A DNA stretch of 64,000 bases, from positions 186,001 through 250,000 of the forward strand of contig JACJYO010000007.1 in the NCBI GenBank assembly GCA_020636075.1, in the 5' to 3' direction. A program made the translations under genes and the position numbers. Below are positions 7,781-17,719 of this stretch, one piece after another. The first letter of the stretch is position 1, and every line of letters starts with the position of its first letter. Under the pieces are notes generated by a model. The model was not told the DNA's origin and made no database searches. It saw only the letters and a program-made list of their open reading frames with translations. The DNA is from Lewinellaceae bacterium (GTDB lineage Bacteria > Bacteroidota > Bacteroidia > Chitinophagales > Saprospiraceae).

Positions 7781-10700
7781 ATGAGAAAAAGCAGATTCGA
7801 TCGCGAAGATCGCATGCTCCAATATTTAGGTGGCATGCCGTTACTGATTAATGCCCGTTCGTTGTTCAACCAAAAATTGCAGGCCTCAGGAGTACTCCTT
7901 TGGCTGCTTTGTTTTTTAATGCAAACCAATCCGGCCACCTTGTATGGGCAGTGCAACCCCGCGGGCAACCCCTCGCGGTACGAGTACAACATTGAGCCGA
8001 GTACCATGCTGAATATTGTCGGCCAGGAGTTTTGTACCTCCCAGTCGATGGGCACAAACTGTTGCGGCGCACAGTCCAGCTACCGATGCCTGGATCTTGT
8101 TTTTAACCTGGCAAATGGCCCAATGGGAGAACCCTTTGGGACCAACTGCCAGGGCGTGATCAATCTGATGACAGCCAATGGGAATTTCGATGCGCTGTTT
8201 TTTGATGTCGGAACCCCCAACCCGATGGGGAGCGCCACCGACTGTGCGGCGCCGATCAATATTGGCAATAACCATATTATTTCCATTGAATTTGCTGGAA
8301 ATGCCATGGGCCAAATCGAGGTCAGTCTCGCGGTGATTGATAACATGGGGATGACAATTTACAGTACCATGGAAATCGCAATGCCCGGGCAAGCTGTCAT
8401 CCTGACGATCTGCAAACCCGGATTCGGCTGTCTGGAGGATGAAATTATTTTTGGTTGCTGTGCCGCCGATGCAACACTGGCACTCGCCCCGGCTGCGCCG
8501 GAAACGATCTGCTCCGGCGGTTCCTCCACTTTGAAGGTAACCGGCATGAACGGCACCGCGCCGTATACGGTTATGCTCAAGGCTGCCAGTGCCTCCGACA
8601 CCACGTACTTTGCCGTGCCCATACCCGATGATATGGATGGGAACAGTTTGATGGACATGACCACCACTGTTGTTTCGCCGACCGAAACCACGGTTTATTC
8701 CATTATCAGCGTGGAGGATGCAGCCGGATGTGTGCAACCCGTGAGCGATCAATCTGTAGAAATCACGGTAAACCCGATCCCGGATATCGATCCGGTTTCT
8801 GACCAGACCCTTTGTGTCGGCGCGGCCACCGCACCGGTTGTTTTCAATAGTTCAGTCCCAGGAACCGACTTTAACTGGACCAATACCAATACCTCCATCG
8901 GTCTTGCGGCTTCCGGGATGGGTGATATACCCTCGTTTGCTGCCCAAAATGCCGGTACAACTGTGCAGGTAGCAACTGTTGAGGCGACTCCTTCGTTCAC
9001 CAACAATGGGGTAACCTGCACAGGTGTGGCCACATCGTTTTCCATTACGGTGAATCCTGCGCCGACTGTTAACCCGGTTTCAAACCAGGAATGGTGTAGC
9101 GGTGAGACTACCACCGCCATCAATTTTAGCGGTGCGGTGCCTGGAACGGTATTTAACTGGACCAACACAAACACCTCCATCGGCCTGGCGGCTTCCGGCA
9201 CGGGTACTATTGCCGCGTTTGTGGCGCAAAATGCCGGCGCCACACCGGTAGTGGCAACCATAGAAGTCACCCCGGTGTATACGAACGATGGTGTGGACTG
9301 TCCGGGCACGCCTACCAGTTTTACCATCACGGTATTTCCGCGACCAACGGTTTTTGCCGGTAATGACCAGGTGATTTGCCAAAATAACGGGGCCGGGTTG
9401 GTCGCTGCACTTGGCGGCGGGGCTACAGGTGGTACCTGGAGTGGTGGAATGGGCGTATTTGCTAATCCGTTCTCCCCGACAACAACGTACACACCGGCGC
9501 CTTCGGAGTACGGCACATCTTTCGAACTTATTTTTACAACAACTGACCCCACAGGACCCTGCCCGGCAGTTGCCGATACCCTGGTTTTGACCGTCAACAC
9601 CCTGCCGCTGGTTTATGCGGGAAAAGATGTGATGGTGTGCATGAACGAAAACCTGGATATGAGCGAGTTGGGCGCAACATTCGACCCGAATGGCAGCGGC
9701 ACGAGCACTGCGTCCTGGAGCAGTTCGGGCACGGGTGTTTTTCAACCGAATAACAGTTTTTCAACAGCAACCGCATACATCCCCAGTGCTGCCGATCGCA
9801 TGGCCGGGTTTGTTACGCTTACGCTGACCAGTGGTGATCCCCCTGGCCCTTGCCCACCCGCGTTCGATCAGGCTATTTTGTTTTTTTATGATCCGGACGG
9901 AATTGTTTGCAACGACAATGTGATGATCGCACTGGATGAAGACGGGATCGTTTGCATTGAGCCGGATATGATCCTTGAAGGCGATGTTGTGGATTCCATG
10001 TTCGTCGTAGAGGTGCTGGTAAACGGGGTGAATATTGGCAATAAAGTCGATTGCTCACATGTGGGGCAAACTTTGCTGGTTCGTGTGCGGAGTCTTTGTA
10101 CCGGTGTTTTTTGTACCGGCTCTATTGTAGTAGCAGATAACCTGCCACCCAAAATAACCTGTACGGATATCGAACTGATCTGCGCGGTAACCAATACAGA
10201 TCCGGATTATCTTCAAAATGTATTGGGTATTTCCAACGCCTATCCATTGGTAGAGGAAAATTGCGGGCAATACACCCTGACGCGTTCTGATTACTGGAAC
10301 GACCTGACTTGCGATGACGACTATATCGGTTACTTGCGACGCGTTTGGACTGCTGTTGATGCCAGCGGCAATAAAGCGACCTGTACGCAGTACATTAATT
10401 TTTTGCAGCAGCATATCGGCGATGTACAGTTTCCGGAGTCTGTGACCCTGTATTGCGACGAAGGGGTGCTGGACACCACGCCGCAAGGTACTGGTACGCC
10501 ATACTTGTCGGCTTACGGTCAGGTTTTTCCGCTTTATCCGGATGCCGGCTATTGCCGCCTTGCCGTTGCATATGTTAATAATGTGCTTCCTATTTGCGAT
10601 GGCAGTTACGATATCATTCGAACCTGGACGGTGTACGACTGGTGTTCGCCAACCACGCCAACGCCGCCAAGCACCAACCCGAAATATTATGTTCAGGTAA

Positions 10701-13700
10701 TCAAAGTGCGCGATGAAACCGGGCCGGAACTAAATTGTCCGGACGACCTGACCGTGAGCACCGACCCCTTGAACTGCTGCGCCACAACCGACCTGCCGGA
10801 TGTGATCGCGCGGGATATTTGTTCGCGTATCAAATCGGCTACAGCCCGTGTCGAGGTGCGGGATCTGTTTACAGGCGATATAATTAATACCTATGACATT
10901 CCGGGGGTGATTACCACCTTCCCGGGTAATTTACCGAATGACCCCGATACACTGGTGGCCTTTGGCTTTACGCCTTGCCTGCCCCTGGGCACCCACACGG
11001 TGACGTATTATGTTGAAGATGGTTGTGGTAACACATCTACCTGTTCGTACAACCTGACCGTGGAAGACGGCACTCCGCCGGTACCTGCCTGCGACGAAAT
11101 AACCCAGGTGGCCCTGGGTATCGACGGGATGATTTTTGTAAATGCCACCACCTTCGATGACGGCTCTTACGACAACTGTGCCGGTACGGTGTATTTCAAA
11201 GCGCGACGTCTGGAGGCGAACACCTGCCAATCGGATACGCTTTTTTACGACCAGGTCAAATTTTGCTGCGAAGACATCAATGATACCATTCTGGTCATTC
11301 TCCGGGTTTACGATGTGTATGTGCCACCCGGAGCGGTGCCCCTCGATTTTGAGGAGGAAAATTCAAACGAATGCCAGGTGCAGGTGTACGTGGAAGACAA
11401 ACTAAAGCCCAGCTGTTCCGCACCGCCCAATGTTACGGTTAGTTGTGAAAACTTTGACCCCAGCCTCTGGGCTTATGGTGCGGCTACCGGAACCGACAAT
11501 TGCTGTATCGATACAATTATTGCTACCGCCAATTACCAACTGTTTGATACCCTGTGCAACAAAGGAACCATTACCCGCTCCTTCCGGGTGGTGGATTGCG
11601 GGGGCCAATCCAGCAGCTGTACCCAGCGCGTGACCGTCAATTATGAACAGGATTATTATATCCGCTTCCCGCACGACTGGATCGCAACTACCTGCAACGG
11701 ATCGGGCAACTGGGGCGAGCCGGCCTTTTTTGGCGAAGACTGCGAACTGCTCGGCGTATCCTACGAAGATGCAGTGTTCACGGTGGTGCCCGATGCCTGT
11801 TTTAAAATTGAACGCACCTGGACGATCATAAACTGGTGCACGTACAACCCCAATACGGCTTGCATTGAAGTGCCAAACCCAAATCCCAACGCAACAGCCA
11901 ACCATCCCTCGAACCTGGTCGGACCGACGATCGCCCCGCAGGGCACGCCGCAACCATGGACACCGACTAACGTGCGGGTGAACCCGACTGATCCGCAGAC
12001 CACCGACTACTCGGTGTTCTACCACGGCGGTACATACACGAACTATGCCACGGGTCAGCAGGTCACGGTGCCGGGTATTGCGAATAGTAACTGCTTCAAA
12101 TACAAGCAAATTATCAAAGTGATCGACGGACAGAAACCCGAAATCGAGTGTCCGGATAGTACAGTGCAGGTTTGTGATCTGACTAATAACGATGCGCAGT
12201 TATGGAATCAGCCTTACTGGTTCGACCCGATGACCGGCAGCCACAATCTTTGCGAAGCGCCAACTGACCTTTGCATAACAGCGTCCGACGCCTGCTCCGA
12301 TACGAATATTACGGTGCGTTACCTGCTGTTCCTGGACCTCGACAACAACGGGACCATGGAAACCGTGGTCAGCAGCACAAATCCGCCGACACCGGGCACG
12401 GTGCAATTTGACAACGCCGGCTCCCTGAACTACACCGGTGGTACCTCCCGGATATTTGACGGGCGCCCTGTGTTGCCTAGTGAAAAATACCGGTTTGCCC
12501 TTCAAACAACAGTATCGGGCGGAAAAGTGGTGGCTTGCCTGCGCTGGAACACGGAGTTACAGCCTAACCAGTACGTGTTGCCCGATTTGCCTTACGGGAC
12601 ACACAAGATTAAATGGTTCGTGCTCGATGGTTGTGGCAACGAGCAGGTGTGCGAGTATACGTTTGTGGTCAAAGATTGTAAATCACCCTCCGTTACCTGT
12701 CTGAACGGGCTGAGTGTGAACATTATGCCAACGGGTATGATTTCCATTAATGCCCTGGATTTTATTCAGGATACTTATGATAATTGCACACCCTCCAACT
12801 TGCTGATTCACGGTATTCTCAGTTCGGGCAATGGGGTTAGCTTCCCCTTCAACCCCGACGGAACGCCCCAAACGTCCCTGCAATTTACCTGCGACGATGT
12901 CGGGTTCTTTTTGGTAGAAATCTGGGCAATGGACCTTGCCGGGAACAGTGATTTTTGTAAAACCTATATCAAAATACAGGACAATTTCGGCATCTGCGGC
13001 GCAGCGAATGCCTCGGTAGCCGGCAGCATTCACACCGAAAGCGGCGCGGGGGTCGAAGATGTGCAGGTGCAGGTGCAAGGACTTGCGCCGGCGGGGCAAA
13101 CACCCTTCAATCTGATTGCTGCTTCCGACCAGACCGGGCAATTCGCGCTGCCCAACCAGGTGCCCTTGAACTCCAATGCTTCGATCTCGCCCTTGAAGGA
13201 CAACGATCCATTGAACGGTGTCAGTACCTTCGACCTGGTATTGATCAACAAGCATATCCTGGGTCTGGAGCCGCTGAATTCACCCTACAAAATGATCGCA
13301 GCCGATGCCAATAACAGCCGCTCGATCACAACGTTCGACATTCTGGAATTTCGAAAACTGATTCTCGGGATTTACACGGAACTGCCCGAGAACACCTCCT
13401 GGCGTTTTATCGACAAAAACTACGTGTTCCCCAATCCATACAACCCGTTTCAGGATGTTTTTCCGGAAACGAAGTCGATCCAGGATTTGCAGGGTGATCA
13501 GATGGATGAAAATTTCATGGCGGTGAAAACCGGTGATGTGAACGGGAATGCCGTCACAAGTAGCTTTCAGCATGTCGATGAACGCAGTGTCGGGCAGTTG
13601 CTCTTCGACGTAACGCCGACTGGTAGTCGGCAAAAACTCATCCCGAACGAAGTATTCACAGTGCGTTTTGTGCCGACAGAGGCCATTGCTGGCTACCAGT

Positions 13701-14281
13701 TTACCCTGTATTTCCCCAACCTGGAATTGCTCGGCATTGAACCCGGCGAAGATATCAACCTCGGAAATTTCGGAGTTTTTGATGCGGAGCACGCGCTCAC
13801 GGTTTCGTTCAACACAAACAGTTCAAACGATGACCAAACAACGGGCGACTTCGCGCTCACATTCCGGGCAAAAACCGGCGGTAAACTGAAAGACATGTTG
13901 CTTTTGTCCAGCCAGATTACCCGGGCAGAAGCATACCGGGCATCGGAGGCCACACCGGAAGAACTACTGGAAATCGGCCTGCGCTTCGACCAGGAGGGGA
14001 TTGCCACGATCAGTGGCGTCGGCTTCGAATTGTACCAAAACAGGCCCAACCCCTGGACGAATAGTACGCGCATCGGTTTTCACCTGCCGGAAGCTGCCGA
14101 GACTATCCTCACGGTACTGGACAACATGGGGAAAACCCGCTATACCCAAAAAGGCTTTTACGAACGCGGGTACAGCAGCATGTCCATCGACAACAGCCTG
14201 TTGGGCAGCAGCGGGATGCTTTATTACAAACTGGAAACTTCGACGCATAGTGCCGTGAAAAGCATGATTCACCTGCGTTGA
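7781..14281 (+). CDS. giant multidomain surface protein with T9SS sorting domain
   Basis: Starting at the ATG at 7781 gives 2166 residues. A long basic N-region precedes a signal core (ASGVLLWLLCFLMQTNPATLYGQ). Two tandem copies of a PKD/Ig-like unit (about residues 330-520) share NWTNTNTSIGLAASG almost exactly. The central part is a chain of cysteine-rich HYR/Ig-like modules with recurring C-PDDLTVS, TWTVYDWC and DGCGN-x-S-x-C motifs. Near residues 1806-1865 is a dockerin-like pair of segments (STFDLVLINKHILG, TTFDILEFRKLILG, then GDVNGN). The last 85 residues (QNRPNPWTNSTRIGFHLPE through SGMLYYKLET) are a type A T9SS sorting domain. It is probably exported and attached to the cell surface as an adhesin or matrix protein; the ligand is unknown. 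Confidence 0.88.
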   Translation: MRKSRFDREDRMLQYLGGMPLLINARSLFNQKLQASGVLLWLLCFLMQTNPATLYGQCNPAGNPSRYEYNIEPSTMLNIVGQEFCTSQSMGTNCCGAQSSYRCLDLVFNLANGPMGEPFGTNCQGVINLMTANGNFDALFFDVGTPNPMGSATDCAAPINIGNNHIISIEFAGNAMGQIEVSLAVIDNMGMTIYSTMEIAMPGQAVILTICKPGFGCLEDEIIFGCCAADATLALAPAAPETICSGGSSTLKVTGMNGTAPYTVMLKAASASDTTYFAVPIPDDMDGNSLMDMTTTVVSPTETTVYSIISVEDAAGCVQPVSDQSVEITVNPIPDIDPVSDQTLCVGAATAPVVFNSSVPGTDFNWTNTNTSIGLAASGMGDIPSFAAQNAGTTVQVATVEATPSFTNNGVTCTGVATSFSITVNPAPTVNPVSNQEWCSGETTTAINFSGAVPGTVFNWTNTNTSIGLAASGTGTIAAFVAQNAGATPVVATIEVTPVYTNDGVDCPGTPTSFTITVFPRPTVFAGNDQVICQNNGAGLVAALGGGATGGTWSGGMGVFANPFSPTTTYTPAPSEYGTSFELIFTTTDPTGPCPAVADTLVLTVNTLPLVYAGKDVMVCMNENLDMSELGATFDPNGSGTSTASWSSSGTGVFQPNNSFSTATAYIPSAADRMAGFVTLTLTSGDPPGPCPPAFDQAILFFYDPDGIVCNDNVMIALDEDGIVCIEPDMILEGDVVDSMFVVEVLVNGVNIGNKVDCSHVGQTLLVRVRSLCTGVFCTGSIVVADNLPPKITCTDIELICAVTNTDPDYLQNVLGISNAYPLVEENCGQYTLTRSDYWNDLTCDDDYIGYLRRVWTAVDASGNKATCTQYINFLQQHIGDVQFPESVTLYCDEGVLDTTPQGTGTPYLSAYGQVFPLYPDAGYCRLAVAYVNNVLPICDGSYDIIRTWTVYDWCSPTTPTPPSTNPKYYVQVIKVRDETGPELNCPDDLTVSTDPLNCCATTDLPDVIARDICSRIKSATARVEVRDLFTGDIINTYDIPGVITTFPGNLPNDPDTLVAFGFTPCLPLGTHTVTYYVEDGCGNTSTCSYNLTVEDGTPPVPACDEITQVALGIDGMIFVNATTFDDGSYDNCAGTVYFKARRLEANTCQSDTLFYDQVKFCCEDINDTILVILRVYDVYVPPGAVPLDFEEENSNECQVQVYVEDKLKPSCSAPPNVTVSCENFDPSLWAYGAATGTDNCCIDTIIATANYQLFDTLCNKGTITRSFRVVDCGGQSSSCTQRVTVNYEQDYYIRFPHDWIATTCNGSGNWGEPAFFGEDCELLGVSYEDAVFTVVPDACFKIERTWTIINWCTYNPNTACIEVPNPNPNATANHPSNLVGPTIAPQGTPQPWTPTNVRVNPTDPQTTDYSVFYHGGTYTNYATGQQVTVPGIANSNCFKYKQIIKVIDGQKPEIECPDSTVQVCDLTNNDAQLWNQPYWFDPMTGSHNLCEAPTDLCITASDACSDTNITVRYLLFLDLDNNGTMETVVSSTNPPTPGTVQFDNAGSLNYTGGTSRIFDGRPVLPSEKYRFALQTTVSGGKVVACLRWNTELQPNQYVLPDLPYGTHKIKWFVLDGCGNEQVCEYTFVVKDCKSPSVTCLNGLSVNIMPTGMISINALDFIQDTYDNCTPSNLLIHGILSSGNGVSFPFNPDGTPQTSLQFTCDDVGFFLVEIWAMDLAGNSDFCKTYIKIQDNFGICGAANASVAGSIHTESGAGVEDVQVQVQGLAPAGQTPFNLIAASDQTGQFALPNQVPLNSNASISPLKDNDPLNGVSTFDLVLINKHILGLEPLNSPYKMIAADANNSRSITTFDILEFRKLILGIYTELPENTSWRFIDKNYVFPNPYNPFQDVFPETKSIQDLQGDQMDENFMAVKTGDVNGNAVTSSFQHVDERSVGQLLFDVTPTGSRQKLIPNEVFTVRFVPTEAIAGYQFTLYFPNLELLGIEPGEDINLGNFGVFDAEHALTVSFNTNSSNDDQTTGDFALTFRAKTGGKLKDMLLLSSQITRAEAYRASEATPEELLEIGLRFDQEGIATISGVGFELYQNRPNPWTNSTRIGFHLPEAAETILTVLDNMGKTRYTQKGFYERGYSSMSIDNSLLGSSGMLYYKLETSTHSAVKSMIHLR

Positions 14282-14344
14282 TGGCATTGGCTCATATTTC
14301 CAGCGGAATTATTGAGGCTAAATCTGAAGCCTGATGTGACAAAG

Positions 14345-14411
14345 TTTTACCGCAAAGACGCAAAGGCGCGAAGGGTAATCCTCCGCGTCTTTGCGTCTTT
14401 GCGGTAAAAAT
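14345..14411. repeat. inverted repeat of CGCAAAGA words
   Basis: The left arm GTTTTACCGCAAAGACGCAA... (from 14344) is nearly perfectly complementary to the right arm ...TTGCGTCTTTGCGGTAAAAA. Arms are about 27 bp with a short loop. No U-tract follows directly. It lies between the giant surface-protein gene and ndk; the rest of that 347-base gap holds only a possible -7 box. Confidence 0.9.
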
Positions 14412-14569
14412 GAAAACGCTACGGTGAGCAGAATTGATGGAATACTATTGGGGCAACCACTTGTTCTAGGTTTGCAGCCAGATAAGAATTTGGGCCAAAG
14501 TTTTTAAAACTGATCCGGAATTCTCGTTGAGTTAATGTGGCCTTTTTATGCAAATACCACAATCCATTT

Positions 14570-14577
14570 TATTTTTG
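14570..14577 (+). promoter_or_regulatory. possible Bacteroidota -7 box for ndk
   Basis: TATTTTTG fits TAnnTTTG and lies 51 bases upstream of the ndk start. No clear -33 element is visible. Confidence 0.3.
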
Positions 14578-14628
14578 CGGCCATTTTTAGCCTTTCGGCA
14601 AATTCAAACGTTTAAACACAACTAATTC

Positions 14629-15048
14629 ATGTCAGGTAAAAGAACCTTTACAATGATCAAACCCGACGCGGTGCGCGCGGGCAACATCGGTAATATCCTT
14701 CAAATGATCAATGCAGCCGGCTTTCGCATTGTGGCTATGAAACTCACCCAAATGAGCATGGAGCGCGCCGGTCAATTTTACGAAGTGCACAAAGAACGCC
14801 CGTTCTATGGTGAACTGTGCGAATTTATGAGCAGCGGTCCGATTGTAGCGGCTATTCTGGAAAAGGCCAATGCCGTGGAAGATTTCCGCAAGCTGATCGG
14901 CGCTACCGACCCTGCCAAAGCTGATGCCGGAACGATCCGCAAACTCTATGCTTCCAGTGTTGGCGAAAATGCCGTGCATGGTTCCGACAGCGACGAAAAT
15001 GCAGCGATTGAGGGTGCTTTCCATTTTGGCGGTGTGGAGATGTATTGA
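14629..15048 (+). CDS. ndk: nucleoside diphosphate kinase
   Basis: The 139-residue protein is the usual length for bacterial Ndk. It moves the gamma-phosphate of ATP onto other NDPs through a phosphohistidine. The catalytic histidine is H117 in NAVHGSDSDENA. Other family landmarks are TMIKPDAVRAGNIG, FYEVHKERPFYGEL and the nucleotide-binding GATDPAKADAGTIRK. It is monocistronic, with a terminator at 15224-15258. Confidence 0.97.
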   Translation: MSGKRTFTMIKPDAVRAGNIGNILQMINAAGFRIVAMKLTQMSMERAGQFYEVHKERPFYGELCEFMSSGPIVAAILEKANAVEDFRKLIGATDPAKADAGTIRKLYASSVGENAVHGSDSDENAAIEGAFHFGGVEMY

Positions 15049-15223
15049 ATGAAAAATACTTGGGCCTCTCTCTTTCAGAGCTTTTAGAAAAAGGCACTTT
15101 GTTTTAGTAAGTGGCCGCTTTGAAATGGTTGCCGGTAGGCTGTTTTTTTGAAATTTAACATCTTTGCCGCATCTTTACACAAAGAATTTCACCCATTTGA
15201 ATTGAAGCGTGTTTTGATATAGT

Positions 15224-15258
15224 CCTCCTTTGCGAATGTGCAAGGGAGGGCTTTTTTT
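15224..15258 (+). terminator. rho-independent terminator after ndk
   Basis: The stem CCTCCTTTGC / GCAAGGGAGG (10 bp with one G-U pair, loop GAATGT) is followed by GC and seven T residues. It sits just before the convergent end of the large minus-strand gene. Confidence 0.75.
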
Positions 15259-15269
15259 ATGCTCCGCAC

Positions 15270-17627
15270 TTACTGATACGCCCGCAACCAGCTGCATTCC
15301 TTTACAATTTGCTGGTAAAACTCCGTATTGGAATACCGGCGCATCCGGTCGTAATAACCCCGGTACAATTCCGGCAAAATCGGGATCTGCTTGCTGCCGG
15401 GTTTATAGGTGCATTCCGGATTGCAAAACCATTGTTTCTGCTGGCATCGCGCCGCCATAAACGCCGCCCGGGCCGCCAGTTCGGGGCTTTGTGTCTCAGC
15501 CAACGCTTTTTCAAAATAGGAAAGTGCGCGGCTGACGTCGATGTTTTCCCGGTTGCCGTTGGGTGAATTGCGCAAGGGAAAAATCGGACCCTGCGGCAAG
15601 CGCATCCAATTGTATCCGCTTCGGAAATAATCCATAGCTTCCCACTCATACCCGAAATACGACATATTGTAGTATCCCAGGCCGATCAGGTAGTAGTACC
15701 AGGCGCCCACGGGTTTGCCCATCGCCACTGAGGCTTTGGCTTTAAACTCGTAGTCGAGTAGTTTTTCAATGATCTCGCGCCGGTTGAGCAGCAGGGTGTC
15801 GGTAATCGGGCGGTGTATTTTTTCATCAAAAATTTCACGGAACGGGCTGAACTTCGGCATTCGGACATCCTCCACGGCAGTTATTTGCCGCAACACCGAT
15901 AAAGCCGCCTCCGGCTGCCCCATGCTGAACAGATAAGCGCCTTTGATTTCCAGCAAACGGGCCATGATCCGCGCCGGGTTAGTGTCGATCTCCATGGCCT
16001 CCTCCAGCAGGATCGGATTGTCCGACTGTGCCAGTTGCAGCAGATCGTCCAGTACATCCATCCGCGGGTTGTAGGTGATCGCTGCCGGGTCGTAGGCGGC
16101 CAGAATAGCCTTTCCCGGGTGTTTGCTTTCGGCATACCGGGCCGACAGGAAGTCCTGCAAAAACGGCTCAAAACTGGGTACCCGTTTGAACAGATCGTAA
16201 CTGCGGATGCGAAAAGAAGCCTGATCCGCCGTAGCTGCGGAGCCATCGAGATTCAGAATTTCCAGCAAAAGTTCCCAGATGTCGATCTGGTGGAGCAGGG
16301 CCTTTTCATAACTGTTGCCGGCCTTCAATTGCTTGCGTGCCTGATCGAACGATTTTTGAGCGGCATATTCATCGCCGGCCAGCAGCTCCAGGTAGCCGAT
16401 CATGGCACCCCAGAGTTTGGGGTTGGGCGTTTTCTTTTCCTTGGCGATCTGCCGGGCAAGTCGCTGGAGGCTCAACAAGTGCTTGGCGGCTTCCTGGCGT
16501 TGGGCGGCGCGGCTGGAGGTGCCGTATTTCAATTCCGTAACCGGCGTGCGCAAAAATACGCGCTCCAGTTGCTGCACATCACTCACCAGCATGAGGTCGA
16601 GTTGTGGATTGCCGGGGTCGAGCCGGTAAATCATTTCAAAATCCTCCACGGTGTAGGTGCGGGAGCTGGCGGCACGCAGCAGGTACAGCGTGGCGCGTTC
16701 GGCGTCGGTTTGGCACAGGCGGAGGGTAGTTTCCCACTCCTGGTTTGTCCGGATGCGGAAGCTGCGGAAAGCCTGTACGCGTTTGGACGGGCAATTGCGA
16801 AAGATGACCGAATAGCGGTAGGCTGCCTCGGGGTATTTTCCGAGTTTTTGCAGAGCGCCAGCCAGGTGCCCGAGGGTCCAGTAGTACAAAATGCTGGGGC
16901 GTTTCCGGTCAAATTTGGGCAGCAGGTAATTGTACAGGTCCACGGTTTCCTGCCATTTTCCGGCATAGTGCGCCAGGCGGACCAACTGGTAGGCATAGCG
17001 CTGGCGGAAAAAATGGGATTTGGTTTGTAAAAAACGGCCCTGGCCTTCGTCGATGAGCGCCTGCATAAAATCGACGTCGCGTTCCGGCAATTCCCAACCG
17101 TCATAGGCCGTCACGTGCGGCTCGCAGCGTTTGGCAAACATCAGGTAGTCGATGGCTTCGGTACAACCGTTGATCGCCAGCACTTCGGCAAACGTATTAC
17201 CGGTAAGGCCAAGGGGCAACAAGCTTTCGCCGCCTTTCTGCAGGGCGGCCTCGCGCAGACTGATCAGCTCGTTGATGCTGCTGCGGTACACTACATAGTC
17301 GACATCCACAGCAGTGGGCAGATTGCAAAAACGGCCAATCCATTCCTGCACGTTATCATCCCGCTGCAGGTCGGTATCGAAGTAATTTTTTTGGTAGTAA
17401 TCGTCCCATTTGACGAAAAACGGGGCGTACGCGGCATTTTTATTTATGATGTCGGGCACCAAAAAGGAATAGCCGGCGAATGTTCGACCAAACGGGTCAC
17501 AGGCGCCCGTAGGTTTTTCGGTCGGTATGGGCCTGTGGGCCGGCGTTAAAAAACAGAGGAGCACGATCGCACAGGTTGTGCACAAAAGGCGCGGGCGGTT
17601 TAATCCCCGGTGTTTAGTTAAAGACAT
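15270..17627 (-). CDS. large helical secreted protein of unknown function (TPR-like)
   Basis: Starting at the ATG at 17627 gives 785 residues with a signal peptide (RPRLLCTTCAIVLLCFLTPAHR). The rest is mostly helical. It has repeated paired-helix segments of TPR flavour, for example LGHLAGALQKLGKYPEAAYRYSVIF and ALSYFEKALAETQSPELAARAAFMAARCQQK. It also has aromatic-rich linkers such as WYYYLIGLGYYNMSYFGYEW. No catalytic motif is apparent. It is the last gene of a minus-strand run that starts with an ECF sigma factor at 21799; 92 bases separate it from the lipoprotein gene upstream. It could be a periplasmic or surface scaffold, but that is inference. Confidence 0.7.
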   Translation of the reverse strand: MSLTKHRGLNRPRLLCTTCAIVLLCFLTPAHRPIPTEKPTGACDPFGRTFAGYSFLVPDIINKNAAYAPFFVKWDDYYQKNYFDTDLQRDDNVQEWIGRFCNLPTAVDVDYVVYRSSINELISLREAALQKGGESLLPLGLTGNTFAEVLAINGCTEAIDYLMFAKRCEPHVTAYDGWELPERDVDFMQALIDEGQGRFLQTKSHFFRQRYAYQLVRLAHYAGKWQETVDLYNYLLPKFDRKRPSILYYWTLGHLAGALQKLGKYPEAAYRYSVIFRNCPSKRVQAFRSFRIRTNQEWETTLRLCQTDAERATLYLLRAASSRTYTVEDFEMIYRLDPGNPQLDLMLVSDVQQLERVFLRTPVTELKYGTSSRAAQRQEAAKHLLSLQRLARQIAKEKKTPNPKLWGAMIGYLELLAGDEYAAQKSFDQARKQLKAGNSYEKALLHQIDIWELLLEILNLDGSAATADQASFRIRSYDLFKRVPSFEPFLQDFLSARYAESKHPGKAILAAYDPAAITYNPRMDVLDDLLQLAQSDNPILLEEAMEIDTNPARIMARLLEIKGAYLFSMGQPEAALSVLRQITAVEDVRMPKFSPFREIFDEKIHRPITDTLLLNRREIIEKLLDYEFKAKASVAMGKPVGAWYYYLIGLGYYNMSYFGYEWEAMDYFRSGYNWMRLPQGPIFPLRNSPNGNRENIDVSRALSYFEKALAETQSPELAARAAFMAARCQQKQWFCNPECTYKPGSKQIPILPELYRGYYDRMRRYSNTEFYQQIVKECSWLRAYQ

Positions 17628-17719
17628 TGCGGAATATGTTTTTAGGTTAACACGCTCGGGCAAAGTTGAACATCCACACAGAATATTTCGTAAAAATACA
17701 CGCACCAGAGCCCCGGCAT

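Noticed and set aside
11402..12109. Minus-strand open frame of 235 codons
   Set aside because: It is a shadow of the giant surface-protein gene, whose frame has continuous domain structure.
16035..17030. Plus-strand open frame of 331 codons
   Set aside because: It lies wholly opposite the large helical secreted protein gene, and its composition follows that gene's codon bias in reverse. No start context or recognisable domain.
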